Shown here in pieces: positions 1-7,420 of a DNA stretch of 23,838 bases. This DNA comes from CAYWVR01 sp964461715. GTDB taxonomy: Bacteria; Planctomycetota; Phycisphaerae; FEN-1346. A program made the position numbers and the translations under genes. The stretch is from positions 1 through 23,838 of the forward strand of contig CAYWVR010000043.1 of NCBI GenBank assembly GCA_964461715.1, in the 5' to 3' direction. Below the pieces are notes generated by a model, which was given only the letters and a program-made list of their open reading frames with translations, did not search any database and had not been told where the DNA came from. How positions within the stretch are numbered: position 1 is the stretch's first letter; every line of letters begins with the position of its first letter.

Positions 1-42
1 GGGGCCGTGTCCGTAGGCGTGTCCGTAGGCGTGATCGTGCAT
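1..42 (-). CDS. N-terminus of a His-rich protein (partial, runs off the left edge)
   Basis: Reading leftwards from an ATG at 42-40, 14 open codons give MHDHAYGHAYGHGP before the window ends. Five of the 14 residues are His, and the stretch contains a 12-base tandem repeat (7-18 and 19-30) that encodes the repeated GHAY unit. His-rich N-termini of this sort occur on metal transporters (CDF, ZIP) and metallochaperones (HypB, UreE), but nothing here identifies the family. It lies just past the tRNA terminator, so it would need its own promoter, and none is clear. There is no good ribosome-binding site before the ATG, so the start is a guess and the reading frame could extend further upstream. 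Confidence 0.33.
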   Translation of the reverse strand, partial: MHDHAYGHAYGHGP

Positions 43-76
43 GGTCGAGTGCGTCCGTCGCGCGGCACCAGGGCCA

Positions 77-113
77 CAAAAAGAAGCGACCGGCCGCCCG
101 GAGCGACCGGTCG
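77..113 (-). terminator. Intrinsic terminator of tRNA-Leu
   Basis: On the minus strand a perfect 7-bp stem (107-113 with 87-93, CGACCGG/CCGGTCG) is followed by CTTCTTTTTG, a T-rich tract. It starts 11 bases after the CCA end of the tRNA, as expected for a factor-independent terminator. Confidence 0.75.
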
Positions 114-123
114 TACAGGATCA

Positions 124-212
124 TGGTGCGATCGAGAGGATTCGAACCTCCACCCGGCTTGAACCGGACTAGGACCTGAACCTAGCGCGTCTGCCAATTC
201 CGCCACGATCGC
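124..212 (-). tRNA. tRNA-Leu (anticodon CAG)
   Basis: The minus strand shows a full cloverleaf. The 7-bp acceptor stem is GCGATCG/CGATCGC with discriminator A and an encoded CCA. The D arm contains GGCGGAATTGGCAGACGC, typical of bacterial tRNA-Leu. The anticodon stem CTAGG/CCTAG encloses loop TTCAGGT with anticodon CAG. A long variable arm (CCGGTTCAAGCCGG) marks a class II tRNA, and the T arm carries GGTTCGAATCC. The length is 89 nt including CCA, normal for tRNA-Leu. It decodes CUG, which should be the major Leu codon in DNA this rich in GC. It has its own promoter (240-267) and terminator (77-113), so it is a single-gene unit. Confidence 0.97.
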
Positions 213-215
213 ACG

Positions 216-244
216 TTGTGGCCGAGTTCGAGCGTCGCTATAGT
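216..244 (+). promoter_or_regulatory. Promoter of the archaemetzincin gene
   Basis: TTGTGG (216-221), a 17-base spacer and TATAGT (239-244) form a good sigma-70-type promoter, predicting a start near 251 and a leader of about 40 bases. Its -10 element overlaps the -10 of the divergent tRNA promoter. Confidence 0.55.
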
Positions 245-267
245 AACGCCCCGGCGGCACCTGTCAA
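240..267 (-). promoter_or_regulatory. Promoter of tRNA-Leu
   Basis: On the minus strand, TTGACA (267-262, consensus -35) is followed by a 16-base spacer and TACTAT (245-240). This is a strong promoter about 27 bases upstream of the mature tRNA 5' end, as expected for a stable-RNA gene. Confidence 0.75.
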
Positions 268-291
268 GCCCCCGGCGCGAGGGGAGGCGGC

Positions 292-1266
292 ATGCGAGCG
301 GCTCTCATCCTGACCACGGTCCTGGCCCTGACGGCCGGCTCGGCGCCGGCCGACGAACGAGGCCGGACCATGAAGAACCCGAACGCCCTCTATCGACCCC
401 GGGCCCGCGTCGGACGCGACCCCCGCGTCTGGTACTCCGACGCCCTCCACCGCCGCCTCGGCGACCCGAAGCCCGGCGATTGGCGCGCCGCCCACCCGGA
501 GCCCGAGCAGAGCTTCGCCCAGTACACCCGCGCGAAGGTCAATCGCCCGACCGTCCAGCGTCACACGCTGGTGCTCCAGCCGCTCGGCAACCTGACGCCC
601 GACGCCCGCCGGCGTATGGAACCCTTCAAGACGTGGCTCGGGGCGTACTTCCAGCTCCCCGTCCAAGTCTTGCCGTGGACGCCGATGCGCGGCGTGCGGC
701 GGCGGGAGCGGACGCGGGGCGAGCTGGAGTGGACCCAGGTCCACGCCGAGGACGTCCTTTACAAGGTGCTGCTGCCCCGCGTCGTCGACGGGACGTACGG
801 CCTCCAGGCGGTGACGCTGGAGGACCTGTACCCGGCAGACGATTGGAACTATGTCTTCGGGTACGCGTCGCTCGGACACCGGGTGGGCGTCGCCAGCATC
901 GCCCGCTTCTATCCGGAGTTCTGGGGCCGCGAGGCGACCGAGGAGGCCGAGTGGCAGGGCCTCCGGCGAAGCCTCCTCACCGTCGCCCACGAGGTCGGCC
1001 ACCAGTTCGGCCTCCCCCATTGCCAGACGTGGGCCTGCCTGATGAACGGGTCGAACAGCCTCGCCGAGAGCGACACGCGTCCCCTGCACCTCTGCCCGAC
1101 GTGCCTCAAGAAGCTCCGGTGGAACGTCGGCTTCGATGTCCCCGAGCGGTACGAGGCCCTGCGGGCATTCCTGGCGAAGCGCGGCCTCGACGAGGAGGAG
1201 GCGTGGTACGCCAAGCGACTGGCCGAGTGCCGCGGACCGGACGTGGAGCCTGAGGCTCAGGACTGA
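292..1266 (+). CDS. Secreted archaemetzincin-like zinc metalloprotease (peptidase family M54)
   Basis: This 324-residue protein has the archaemetzincin active site near residues 233-271: HEVGHQFGLPHC, then C249, M251 and a CPTC pair at 268-271. The HExxHxxGxxH part binds the catalytic zinc, and the four Cys form the second, structural zinc site that separates M54 from other metzincins. Residues 1-20 form a signal peptide, so the enzyme probably acts outside the cytoplasm. That is unusual, since most archaeal members are short cytoplasmic proteins. The ATG at 292 has a GGGGAGG ribosome-binding site just upstream and a good promoter at 216-244. The gene is single and converges on the fucosidase gene. 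The family assignment is firm; the substrate is unknown. Confidence 0.9.
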   Translation: MRAALILTTVLALTAGSAPADERGRTMKNPNALYRPRARVGRDPRVWYSDALHRRLGDPKPGDWRAAHPEPEQSFAQYTRAKVNRPTVQRHTLVLQPLGNLTPDARRRMEPFKTWLGAYFQLPVQVLPWTPMRGVRRRERTRGELEWTQVHAEDVLYKVLLPRVVDGTYGLQAVTLEDLYPADDWNYVFGYASLGHRVGVASIARFYPEFWGREATEEAEWQGLRRSLLTVAHEVGHQFGLPHCQTWACLMNGSNSLAESDTRPLHLCPTCLKKLRWNVGFDVPERYEALRAFLAKRGLDEEEAWYAKRLAECRGPDVEPEAQD

Positions 1267-1278
1267 CTTCACGCTTCC

Positions 1279-1393
1279 GGGCCCGTTTCGCCGCCGCGCT
1301 TGCGCGGTGCTTTCAGCGCAAGGAGCGCAGGTTCGGCCTACCTGTGTACAAGCCAGAGAAATCGGGCCGCAAGCAGCCCGGCGGAACGGGCCC
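1279..1393. repeat. Structured inverted repeat between convergent genes
   Basis: The arms 1279-1292 and 1380-1393 are complementary at 13 of 14 positions, and the odd position is a G-U wobble in plus-strand RNA. They enclose a second perfect hairpin (CTTGCGC 1299-1305 with GCGCAAG 1316-1322) and a GC-rich CGGGC/GCCCG stem near 1363-1380. The element fills almost the whole gap between the archaemetzincin and fucosidase 3' ends. There is no T-tract. It may act as a bidirectional transcription barrier, or it may be a small non-autonomous repeat with terminal inverted repeats. Confidence 0.5.
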
Positions 1394-1400
1394 AAGGGCT

Positions 1401-2714
1401 TCACTCGCGTCCCTCGTAGGCAGCTCTCTCCTCAAGCCGCGGCCGGCCGCGGTAGGTCCGAGTCGTGCGGTCGGGCATCTCGATCTCGAGCACGTCGTCC
1501 TCGAACTCCAGGCGCACGACGGTCGCGTGCTCGTCCATGAGGTCCGCCGGGACCTCGATGAAGAGCCACCCCGGGCGGTCGAACTTGGTGCGGCCGCCGC
1601 TTATGCGCCATTTCAGCTCGCGGCCGCTCGCCAGATGCGTCGCGCGAGCGACCGACGACTTGATGCCCTTGACGACCAACTCGGGGCGCGGCTGGTCGCA
1701 CGCGACCAGGTAGAGCACCGAGCCGCTCCGGGTCGAGGCCCCCGCAAAGTGCTCCGGGGGGAGCCCGGCCTCGGTCGCATAGATCGCCTCGGCGTGGTCA
1801 CGGATCCACCCGCCCAGGCCCTCCATCCGCTCGATCTCCTCCGGCGGGATCGACCCGTCGGGCAGCGGCGAGATGTTGAGGAGCAGGTTCCCGCCCATAC
1901 CGGTGATATCCGTGAAGCGGCGGACGAGCTCCGTCACGGGCTTCAGGTGCTGCATGTCCTCGGCGTCGTAGTGCCACTTCTCGCCGAGCGTGTCGCACAT
2001 CTCCCACCATCCGGCGGGTGGCCGAAGCGGCACGCACTGCTCCGGCGTCCCGTAGTGCCCGAGGCACGCGTGGCGAAGGCGGTTGTTGAGGACGATGCCG
2101 GGCGCGAGTTGCTCCATCATCTCCACAAGTTCGACGTTCCGCCACTGGTCGACCGTCCGTTCCCAGTCGCCGTCGAACCACATCAGGTCGATCCGCCCGT
2201 ACGAGGTCAGGAGGTGACGGATCTCGGCGAACATGTGATCGACGAAGCGGGCCCATCGCTCGGGGTCCTCGGTCTTGGCGTACGCCTTCGGGTTGTCGCC
2301 GCCGGTGAGGGAGGCGTAGTCCGGGTGACACCAGTCGGGCTGGCTGTAGTAGAGGCCGACCTTGAGGCCCTCGGCGTGGAGGGCGTCGACGTACTCGGCG
2401 ACGAGGTCGCGGCCGGCGGGGCTGGAGTTGGCGGCGGTGAGGGGCGAGCCCTCGTAATCGAACAGGGCGAAGCCGATGTGATGCTTGGTCGTCAGGACGG
2501 CGTACCGGGCGCCCCAGTCCTTGAAGCGGCGGGCCCAGTCGCGGGCGTCGAAGCGCGCGGCCGTGAACTTCCGTGCCCGGGCGCGGGCTTGCTCCCGCCA
2601 GTCGGGGCCGGCGCCGGACGTGTTCCACGGGACGCCGGGCTCGGCGCTCGTCAGGACCCAATGAATGAAGACGCCGAGCTTGGCGTCGGGGAACCAGGGG
2701 GCAATGTGCGGCAT
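1401..2714 (-). CDS. Alpha-L-fucosidase, glycoside hydrolase family 29
   Basis: This 437-residue enzyme would hydrolyse terminal alpha-L-fucose with retention of configuration. Recognisable GH29 motifs, in order, are the N-terminal APWFPDAKLGVFIHW, TKHHIGFALFD, GLYYSQPDW and LMWFDGDW, where D181 is the expected catalytic nucleophile, and GGNLLLNISPLPDGSI at the end of the barrel. A beta-sandwich-like tail follows. There is no signal peptide, so it is probably cytoplasmic and acts on imported oligosaccharides. The ATG at 2714 is chosen over longer in-frame starts because GGAAAGGA lies 6-8 bases upstream and homology begins at once. It stands alone, with a candidate promoter at 2756-2783. The nearby sugar ABC importer and pectate-lyase remnant fit a glycan-use setting. 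Confidence 0.92.
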   Translation of the reverse strand: MPHIAPWFPDAKLGVFIHWVLTSAEPGVPWNTSGAGPDWREQARARARKFTAARFDARDWARRFKDWGARYAVLTTKHHIGFALFDYEGSPLTAANSSPAGRDLVAEYVDALHAEGLKVGLYYSQPDWCHPDYASLTGGDNPKAYAKTEDPERWARFVDHMFAEIRHLLTSYGRIDLMWFDGDWERTVDQWRNVELVEMMEQLAPGIVLNNRLRHACLGHYGTPEQCVPLRPPAGWWEMCDTLGEKWHYDAEDMQHLKPVTELVRRFTDITGMGGNLLLNISPLPDGSIPPEEIERMEGLGGWIRDHAEAIYATEAGLPPEHFAGASTRSGSVLYLVACDQPRPELVVKGIKSSVARATHLASGRELKWRISGGRTKFDRPGWLFIEVPADLMDEHATVVRLEFEDDVLEIEMPDRTTRTYRGRPRLEERAAYEGRE

Positions 2715-2755
2715 GGCGATCCTTTCCACATTTTCGAGGCGCGGGCGAGGGTCCC

Positions 2756-2783
2756 ATCCTACGGCCGCGCCCACCCATGCCAA
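2756..2783 (-). promoter_or_regulatory. Candidate promoter of the fucosidase gene
   Basis: On the minus strand TTGGCA (2783-2778), a 16-base spacer and TAGGAT (2761-2756) lie about 42 bases before the start codon. The TAGGATG -10 is the same as that of the sugar-binding lipoprotein promoter at 10142-10171. Confidence 0.45.
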
Positions 2784-2790
2784 ACAAAAA

Positions 2791-2819
2791 GTGGGCGCGA
2801 CGCGCGGCGCGCGTATAAT
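2791..2819 (+). promoter_or_regulatory. Promoter of the phosphodiesterase lipoprotein operon
   Basis: A perfect TATAAT -10 at 2814-2819 lies 31 bases before the ATG. The -35 position (2791-2796, GTGGGC) is poor, so this promoter may depend on an activator or on -10 contacts. It is divergent from the fucosidase promoter. Confidence 0.55.
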
Positions 2820-2850
2820 GGGGAACTCGCATCCAGGGAGGAGACGCCGC

Positions 2851-4371
2851 ATGTCCGAGGGATTCGCTGGCCCGCGCGCCGCCGTCGTGGCTACGCTCGC
2901 CATGGTCGCCGCTGCAGCCGGGTGTTCGTTGCCGCTGACATTCCCGGAGGCGCCGCTCCACGGCCCCGCCACCGCCCCACGCCGGGCCTACGACACCGAC
3001 GGCGACAGCACCGCCGACTACTTCACGTTCGCCGACGCAAGCGGCCGCATCACCCGCATCGGCTACGACACGACGGCCGACGGGGCCCCTGATGACGTGG
3101 TCGACCTCGACGCCCTGCCCGTCGAGCTGTGCCGCCACATCGTGATCGTGCTCGACGGCGTGCCCTACGCCATCCTGAAGGACGTCTACGAAGCCGGGGG
3201 CCTGCGGTTCTGCCACCCGCCGTCGAAGGTGGTCTCGGTCTATCCGTCGATGACGGACCTGGCGCTGGCCGACGTCTTCCGCAGCGTCCGGCCACAAGGC
3301 TACGAGACCGTCTACTACGACCACGCGGCGGGGAAGCTCGCGGGCGGCAACATCGACTACCTGAGCCTCGTCAACGAGGACTGGGCCCACCGCATCGACT
3401 ACCGCATCGATCCGATAATGGACCCGTTCAGCTATCTCTTCCCAGGCGGCGTCTTCAACATCGAGCTGGCGGACTTCCGGGCGCTGCTGGCGGAGCGCGA
3501 CCGCCGCGAGGTCATCGGCTACTTCGTCTCGACCGCGGGCCTCGCGACCCGCGACGGCGAGGCGGGCATCCGGATGTTCCTCGGAGCCCTGGACCGCTTC
3601 CTTCACGAGCAGGTGCGAGACGCGCGCGGCCTGGTGAAGGTGACGCTCCTGGCGGACCACGGCCACACCCTGGCCCGCGCGACGCGCGTGGACTTCCGGC
3701 CGTACCTCAAGGCGAAGGGCTGGCGCCTCGTCGACGGCCTCGAGGAGCCGCGCGACGTGGTCCCCGTCGAGTACGGGCTCGTCACCTACGCGAGCTTCGC
3801 CTGCCGCAGCCGCCGCGCGCTCGCCACTGACGTCGCAGCCCACGAGGGCGTGCGCCTCGCAACGTTCGTCGAGAAAGAGGCGATCGTGGTCCTGGACTCG
3901 GGCGGCGGCGAGGCCCGCATCGAGCGGCGCCCCGGACGGTATCGGTACGCGGCCGCGCGCGGCGATCCGCTGGAGCTGGAGCCGATCCTGGCGCGTCTGG
4001 CGGAGGCGGGGCACGTGAACGGGGACGGGTTCGTCGACGACCGGGCGCTGCTTGTCGCCACCGTCGACCACGTCTATCCCGACCCGCTCGATCGGCTCTG
4101 GCGGGCCTTCCACGCCATGGTGCCGCACGTCCCGGACGTGCTGGCCGACATGGAGACGGGCAGCTATGCGGGCCTTGAGTCGCGGGCTGTGTGGTTCAAC
4201 AAGGCGGCGAGCACGCACGGGGACCTGGAGCGGAACTCGTCGGTCACGTTTCTGGCCTCGAGCATCGCGCCGACGCCGCCGCTCCTGCGGATCCGCGAGG
4301 TGGGCGAGGCGATCTCGTCGATGACCGGCCGCCCGTTCCCCTCGCCGCGCACCCAACGGGGAGAGGAATGA
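2851..4371 (+). CDS. Lipoprotein of the alkaline phosphatase / type I phosphodiesterase superfamily
   Basis: This 506-residue protein has a lipoprotein signal (hydrophobic stretch, then AAAAGC with C25 as the lipidated residue), so it should be membrane-anchored outside the cytoplasm. An acidic DTDGDSTADYF motif at about residues 49-59 resembles a calcium-binding type-3/EF-hand loop. The catalytic-domain pattern follows: IVLDGVP with D102 (metal), YPSMTD with T135 (nucleophile position) and LADHGH at 268-272 (metal ligands). A clear C-terminal GHGG motif, present in the next gene, is not seen, so activity may be altered. ATG 2851 is preceded by GGGAGGAG; longer upstream starts would destroy the signal peptide. 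The stop overlaps the next start (ATGA), so the two genes are translationally coupled. Confidence 0.75.
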   Translation: MSEGFAGPRAAVVATLAMVAAAAGCSLPLTFPEAPLHGPATAPRRAYDTDGDSTADYFTFADASGRITRIGYDTTADGAPDDVVDLDALPVELCRHIVIVLDGVPYAILKDVYEAGGLRFCHPPSKVVSVYPSMTDLALADVFRSVRPQGYETVYYDHAAGKLAGGNIDYLSLVNEDWAHRIDYRIDPIMDPFSYLFPGGVFNIELADFRALLAERDRREVIGYFVSTAGLATRDGEAGIRMFLGALDRFLHEQVRDARGLVKVTLLADHGHTLARATRVDFRPYLKAKGWRLVDGLEEPRDVVPVEYGLVTYASFACRSRRALATDVAAHEGVRLATFVEKEAIVVLDSGGGEARIERRPGRYRYAAARGDPLELEPILARLAEAGHVNGDGFVDDRALLVATVDHVYPDPLDRLWRAFHAMVPHVPDVLADMETGSYAGLESRAVWFNKAASTHGDLERNSSVTFLASSIAPTPPLLRIREVGEAISSMTGRPFPSPRTQRGEE

Positions 4372-6008
4372 CCGTGACCCGCCGCATGCCCCTTCTGTTC
4401 CTCACGTGCATCTGTCTCGTCTCCGGCTGCGCCGCCCTGCCCGACGAGCGGACGGAGCCGTGGGGGTTCGACTATGCCCTGCCCCCCGAGGCCCTCGAAC
4501 CCAAGCCCGTGGGCGTGGTGGCCTTCATGGTCGACGGCGTGAACCCGGACGTCCTGTTTGAGATGATCGAGTCGGGAGACCTTCCGCACATCAAGAACTA
4601 CTTTATCGACCAGGGGCTCTGGACCCGGCGGTGCGTGGCGAACGTGCCGAGCGTCACACTGGCGAACGAGACGAGCCTTGTCACCGGCCGCTTCCCCGGC
4701 CGCCACAACGTGACGGGCATCAACTGGTTCGACCGCACCCGTCTCATCTGGCGAAACTACGAGACGATCGCCCAGAAGAACACGCTCGACAGCGACTACA
4801 CGGCCCCGACGCTCTACGAGCGCCTCGCGGACGAGACGACCTTCAGCCTCTTCTATCAGGCCCACCGCGGGGCGACAAAGTTCGCCGAGAACTGGACGAG
4901 CGCCGGCCCGCCCTTCTTCTTTGGATGGTACGACCTCGTGGACCGCATCGCCCTGCTGCGCTTCGGGATCGTGGCGGACGTCGCGCGAGCGCGCGGCCGG
5001 TTCCCCGCGTTCACGATGGTCTACCAGCTCGCTCCCGACATGTACGCGTACAAGCACGGCGTCTCGTCGCCGGAGTACCGCCGGGCCCTCGTCCACGACG
5101 ACGCCCACATCGGCCGCGTCCTGGCGGACTTTGAGGCATCGGGGATTCTCGATTCGCTCGTTCTCGTCCTCGTCTCCGACCATAACATGCAGGACGTGAC
5201 GCATCACTGGCCCGTCGAACCGTTTCTTCGGGACGAGCTGCGGCTCGACGTCGCCCGCGACCATCTCTGGGAGGAGACGACGTTCGAGAACCGCCTCGCC
5301 TATTACCGGCGCTTCGCGTGCGTCGTCTCGGGCTCCGGAGATCGCTACGTCTCCATCAGCCTGCGCAAACCCCGGCCCGGCGGCGGGTTCGAGCGGTGGA
5401 CGGTGCGGCCCGGCCCGGAGGACCTGCGGGCCTATCCCACACGCGACGGGACGATCGTCGACCTCGTGGAGACCCTCCGCCGCGCCGAGGCCGTCGACGT
5501 CCTCGCCTACCGCGCCGGCCCGGACGCGATCCACGTCGTCGGCAAGCACGGGACGGGCCAGATCGCGGCGTCCGCCGACGGGGCCGAGTTCGCCTACCGC
5601 GTCGTGCGCGGCGAGGACCCCCTCGGCTACGCGGGCGCCCTGCCCCCGCCGATGGTCCTCGGCCGCCCGCACACTGCGCTCGAATGGCTCGAAGCGACCC
5701 TCGAAACGGACTACCCCGACCTCGTTCCTCAACTGGCGGCGTACTTCGAGGCGTCGCGCTCCGCCGACCTTGCCCTCTTCGCCGTCCCCGGCTGGGACTT
5801 CAGCGACCAGTGGAAGGCCGGGCACGGCGGGGTGCGGCCGGAGGACATGTTCGTGCCGCTACTGGTGGCCGGGCCCGGCATTCCGAAGGGCAAACTGACC
5901 GTCCCCGCCCGCTCGGTTGACCTCGTGCCGACAGTCCTTGACCTCCTTCGCCGCCCGATCCCGGAGGACCTCGACGGCCGGAGCCTTCTCAGGGCGGTGA
6001 GTCACTGA
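4368..6008 (+). CDS. Lipoprotein nucleotide pyrophosphatase/phosphodiesterase-like enzyme (alkaline phosphatase superfamily)
   Basis: About 546 residues, with a lipobox LVSGC (C21 counted from ATG 4368). The full metal and nucleophile set of type I phosphodiesterases is visible: MVDGVN with D56, NVPSVTLANETSLVTG with T97 as nucleophile, VSDHNM with D271/H272 and AGHGG with H486, followed by the usual FVPLLVAGPGI segment. It should hydrolyse phosphodiester or phosphonate-type bonds outside the cytoplasm; the substrate is unknown. The first ATG overlaps the previous stop (ATGA), but GGGGAGAGG sits only one base before it. GTG at 4374 has better spacing (7 bases) and may be the true start. It is distantly related to the preceding gene, suggesting an old tandem duplication. 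Confidence 0.85.
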   Translation: MTVTRRMPLLFLTCICLVSGCAALPDERTEPWGFDYALPPEALEPKPVGVVAFMVDGVNPDVLFEMIESGDLPHIKNYFIDQGLWTRRCVANVPSVTLANETSLVTGRFPGRHNVTGINWFDRTRLIWRNYETIAQKNTLDSDYTAPTLYERLADETTFSLFYQAHRGATKFAENWTSAGPPFFFGWYDLVDRIALLRFGIVADVARARGRFPAFTMVYQLAPDMYAYKHGVSSPEYRRALVHDDAHIGRVLADFEASGILDSLVLVLVSDHNMQDVTHHWPVEPFLRDELRLDVARDHLWEETTFENRLAYYRRFACVVSGSGDRYVSISLRKPRPGGGFERWTVRPGPEDLRAYPTRDGTIVDLVETLRRAEAVDVLAYRAGPDAIHVVGKHGTGQIAASADGAEFAYRVVRGEDPLGYAGALPPPMVLGRPHTALEWLEATLETDYPDLVPQLAAYFEASRSADLALFAVPGWDFSDQWKAGHGGVRPEDMFVPLLVAGPGIPKGKLTVPARSVDLVPTVLDLLRRPIPEDLDGRSLLRAVSH

Positions 6009-6009
6009 C

Positions 6010-6353
6010 ATGAAGACCTTCTTCGTCGGCGCGGCCGCGTGGCTCCTTCTGGTTCCGGCCCTTGCGACCGCCGAGACGGAGCGCAACATCGTCTTCCCGG
6101 CCAACGCGGGAGTCGTCAACGTCCGCGAGGCGCCCTACGCCGCCGGGGCGACGGCGTCGCCGAGGACACCACCGCCCTCCAACGGGCCCTCGACGCGTAC
6201 CCGAGCGGCAACCGCATCATCTACCTCCCCGCCGGCCCGCACCAGGTCCGCGACACGCTCCACTGGCCCCGGGCGACGCGCGGCAGCGAAAGCCGCTCTT
6301 CAGCACGCGCGGGGCGAACGGGCCTTGAACCTCACCGGCGCCGGTGGCGATAG
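6010..6353 (+). pseudogene. Pectate-lyase-like (beta-helix) secreted protein, frameshifted and truncated
   Basis: The start is intact: a signal peptide (MKTFFVGAAAWLLLVPALA) and NVREAPYAAGA, which matches the beginning of pectate-lyase-superfamily domains. After the GGGG run at 6145-6148 the expected continuation GDGVAEDTTALQRALDAY ... NRIIYLPAG ... DTLHWP appears in another frame, so one base has been lost. Homology then ends near 6290, after roughly 90 residues, where several hundred would be expected, and the sequence runs into the 3' end of the oppositely oriented permease gene. It begins one base after the preceding stop, so it was the third gene of that operon. The exact end of the remnant cannot be fixed. 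A sequencing error could explain the shift but not the truncation. Confidence 0.75.
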
Positions 6354-7420
6354 CGGTCGATGGCGACGGCGACGAGGATGACGGCGCCGACGACGATCTT
6401 CTGGATGTAGGTCGGCAGGCCGAGGTGGATGCAGAGGTTCCACAGGTTGGCCATCAGCAGGGCCCCGACGATGGCCCCGAGGATGCTGCCCGAGCCCCCG
6501 GCGAGCGACCCGCCGCCGATCACCACCGCCGCGATGATCTCCAGCTCTTTCATCTGGGCGGTCGTCGGGTCGCCGACGTTCAGGCGTCCGAAATCCATGA
6601 CGCCCGCCAGCCCGAAGCTCGCCCCGGCCAGCAGGTAAACGAGGAGCTTGACCCGCGCGACGCGCACGCCGCAGAGGCGCGCCGTGGCCTCGTTCGAGCC
6701 GACCGCGAAGACGTGGCGCCCGAACCTCGTCCACCCGAGCACGAGCCCACCGATCCCCGCCAGGGCCAGCACGACGACGACGGCCCAGGAGAGGCGGATG
6801 GGTCCGGCCCATTCGAGCGGCCCGAGGCTGACGTCGAAATCGAAGAGGGAGCGGGCGGCGGTGAAGGCCTCGCTGATCCAGTTCCGGGGGGCGTCGATCT
6901 TCTGGAGGTCGGCAAGCCACTCGGCGACCCCGCGGGCGAGCATCATCATGCCGAGGGTGGCGATGAAGGAGGTGAGCTTCAGACGCGTCACCAGAAGCCC
7001 GCTCATCGCCCCCGCCGCCGCCCCCACGGCCACGGCCCCGAGCGCGGCGGCGAAGGGCAGGAAGACGGCCGTGGCCCCGCCGAGCGTCGCGACGTCCGGA
7101 GCCACGGCCCGGATGATCCATGCCGCCGTCACCGCCGCCAGCGCGATGACACTCCCGGCCGAGAGGTCGATGCCGCCCGCGATGATAACGAAGGTCATGC
7201 CGATCGCGCCGACGATCATCGTGACGTTCTGCGTCAGAATGAGGCCCTGGTTCTGCGGCGAGGGGAAGTAGACGGTGCCTTCGCGCAGGTACTCGGCCAC
7301 GCCGCCGAGGACCAGAATCCCCGCGAGCCCCGCCACCGACCAGAGGACGCCGGTCAGCTTCCGCAGCACTGGCTCCTTCGGGGCAAAGAGCTCGAAGCGA
7401 TGGAGGGGGGCGTCGCTCAT
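6332..7420 (-). CDS. Sugar ABC transporter permease, RbsC-like
   Basis: This 362-residue protein is dominated by hydrophobic segments (about 8-10 membrane helices). It shows the family signature of ribose/xylose-type permeases, GMTFVIIAGGIDLSAGSV, in the first third, then FIATLGMMMLARG, GRHVFAVGSNEATARLCGV and a GGGSLAGGSGSILGAIVGA region near the C-terminus. It forms the channel of an importer with the ATPase gene upstream, whose stop overlaps this start (ATGA at 7420-7417), so the two are coupled. The start at 7420 is fixed by this overlap and by the GGAGGACGTCCC upstream. The stop lies inside the decayed pectate-lyase region; the family length is normal, so the permease itself looks complete. 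Confidence 0.9.
   Translation of the reverse strand: MSDAPLHRFELFAPKEPVLRKLTGVLWSVAGLAGILVLGGVAEYLREGTVYFPSPQNQGLILTQNVTMIVGAIGMTFVIIAGGIDLSAGSVIALAAVTAAWIIRAVAPDVATLGGATAVFLPFAAALGAVAVGAAAGAMSGLLVTRLKLTSFIATLGMMMLARGVAEWLADLQKIDAPRNWISEAFTAARSLFDFDVSLGPLEWAGPIRLSWAVVVVLALAGIGGLVLGWTRFGRHVFAVGSNEATARLCGVRVARVKLLVYLLAGASFGLAGVMDFGRLNVGDPTTAQMKELEIIAAVVIGGGSLAGGSGSILGAIVGALLMANLWNLCIHLGLPTYIQKIVVGAVILVAVAIDRYRHRRR

Noticed and set aside
1344..3092. Long plus-strand open frame opposite the fucosidase gene
   Set aside because: Its translation is low-complexity and matches no family. It is the GC-rich antisense shadow of the GH29 gene, whose motifs are clear on the other strand.
1798..4356. 852-codon minus-strand frame over the phosphodiesterase lipoprotein
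   Set aside because: Arg/Asp/Val-rich shadow frame spanning parts of two real genes on different strands. It has no ribosome-binding site or recognisable domain.
2851..6353. Sulfatase assignment for the two phosphatase-superfamily lipoproteins
   Set aside because: The C/S-x-P-x-R formylglycine motif of sulfatases is absent; the nucleophile position is Thr in a PSxT context, as in type I phosphodiesterases.
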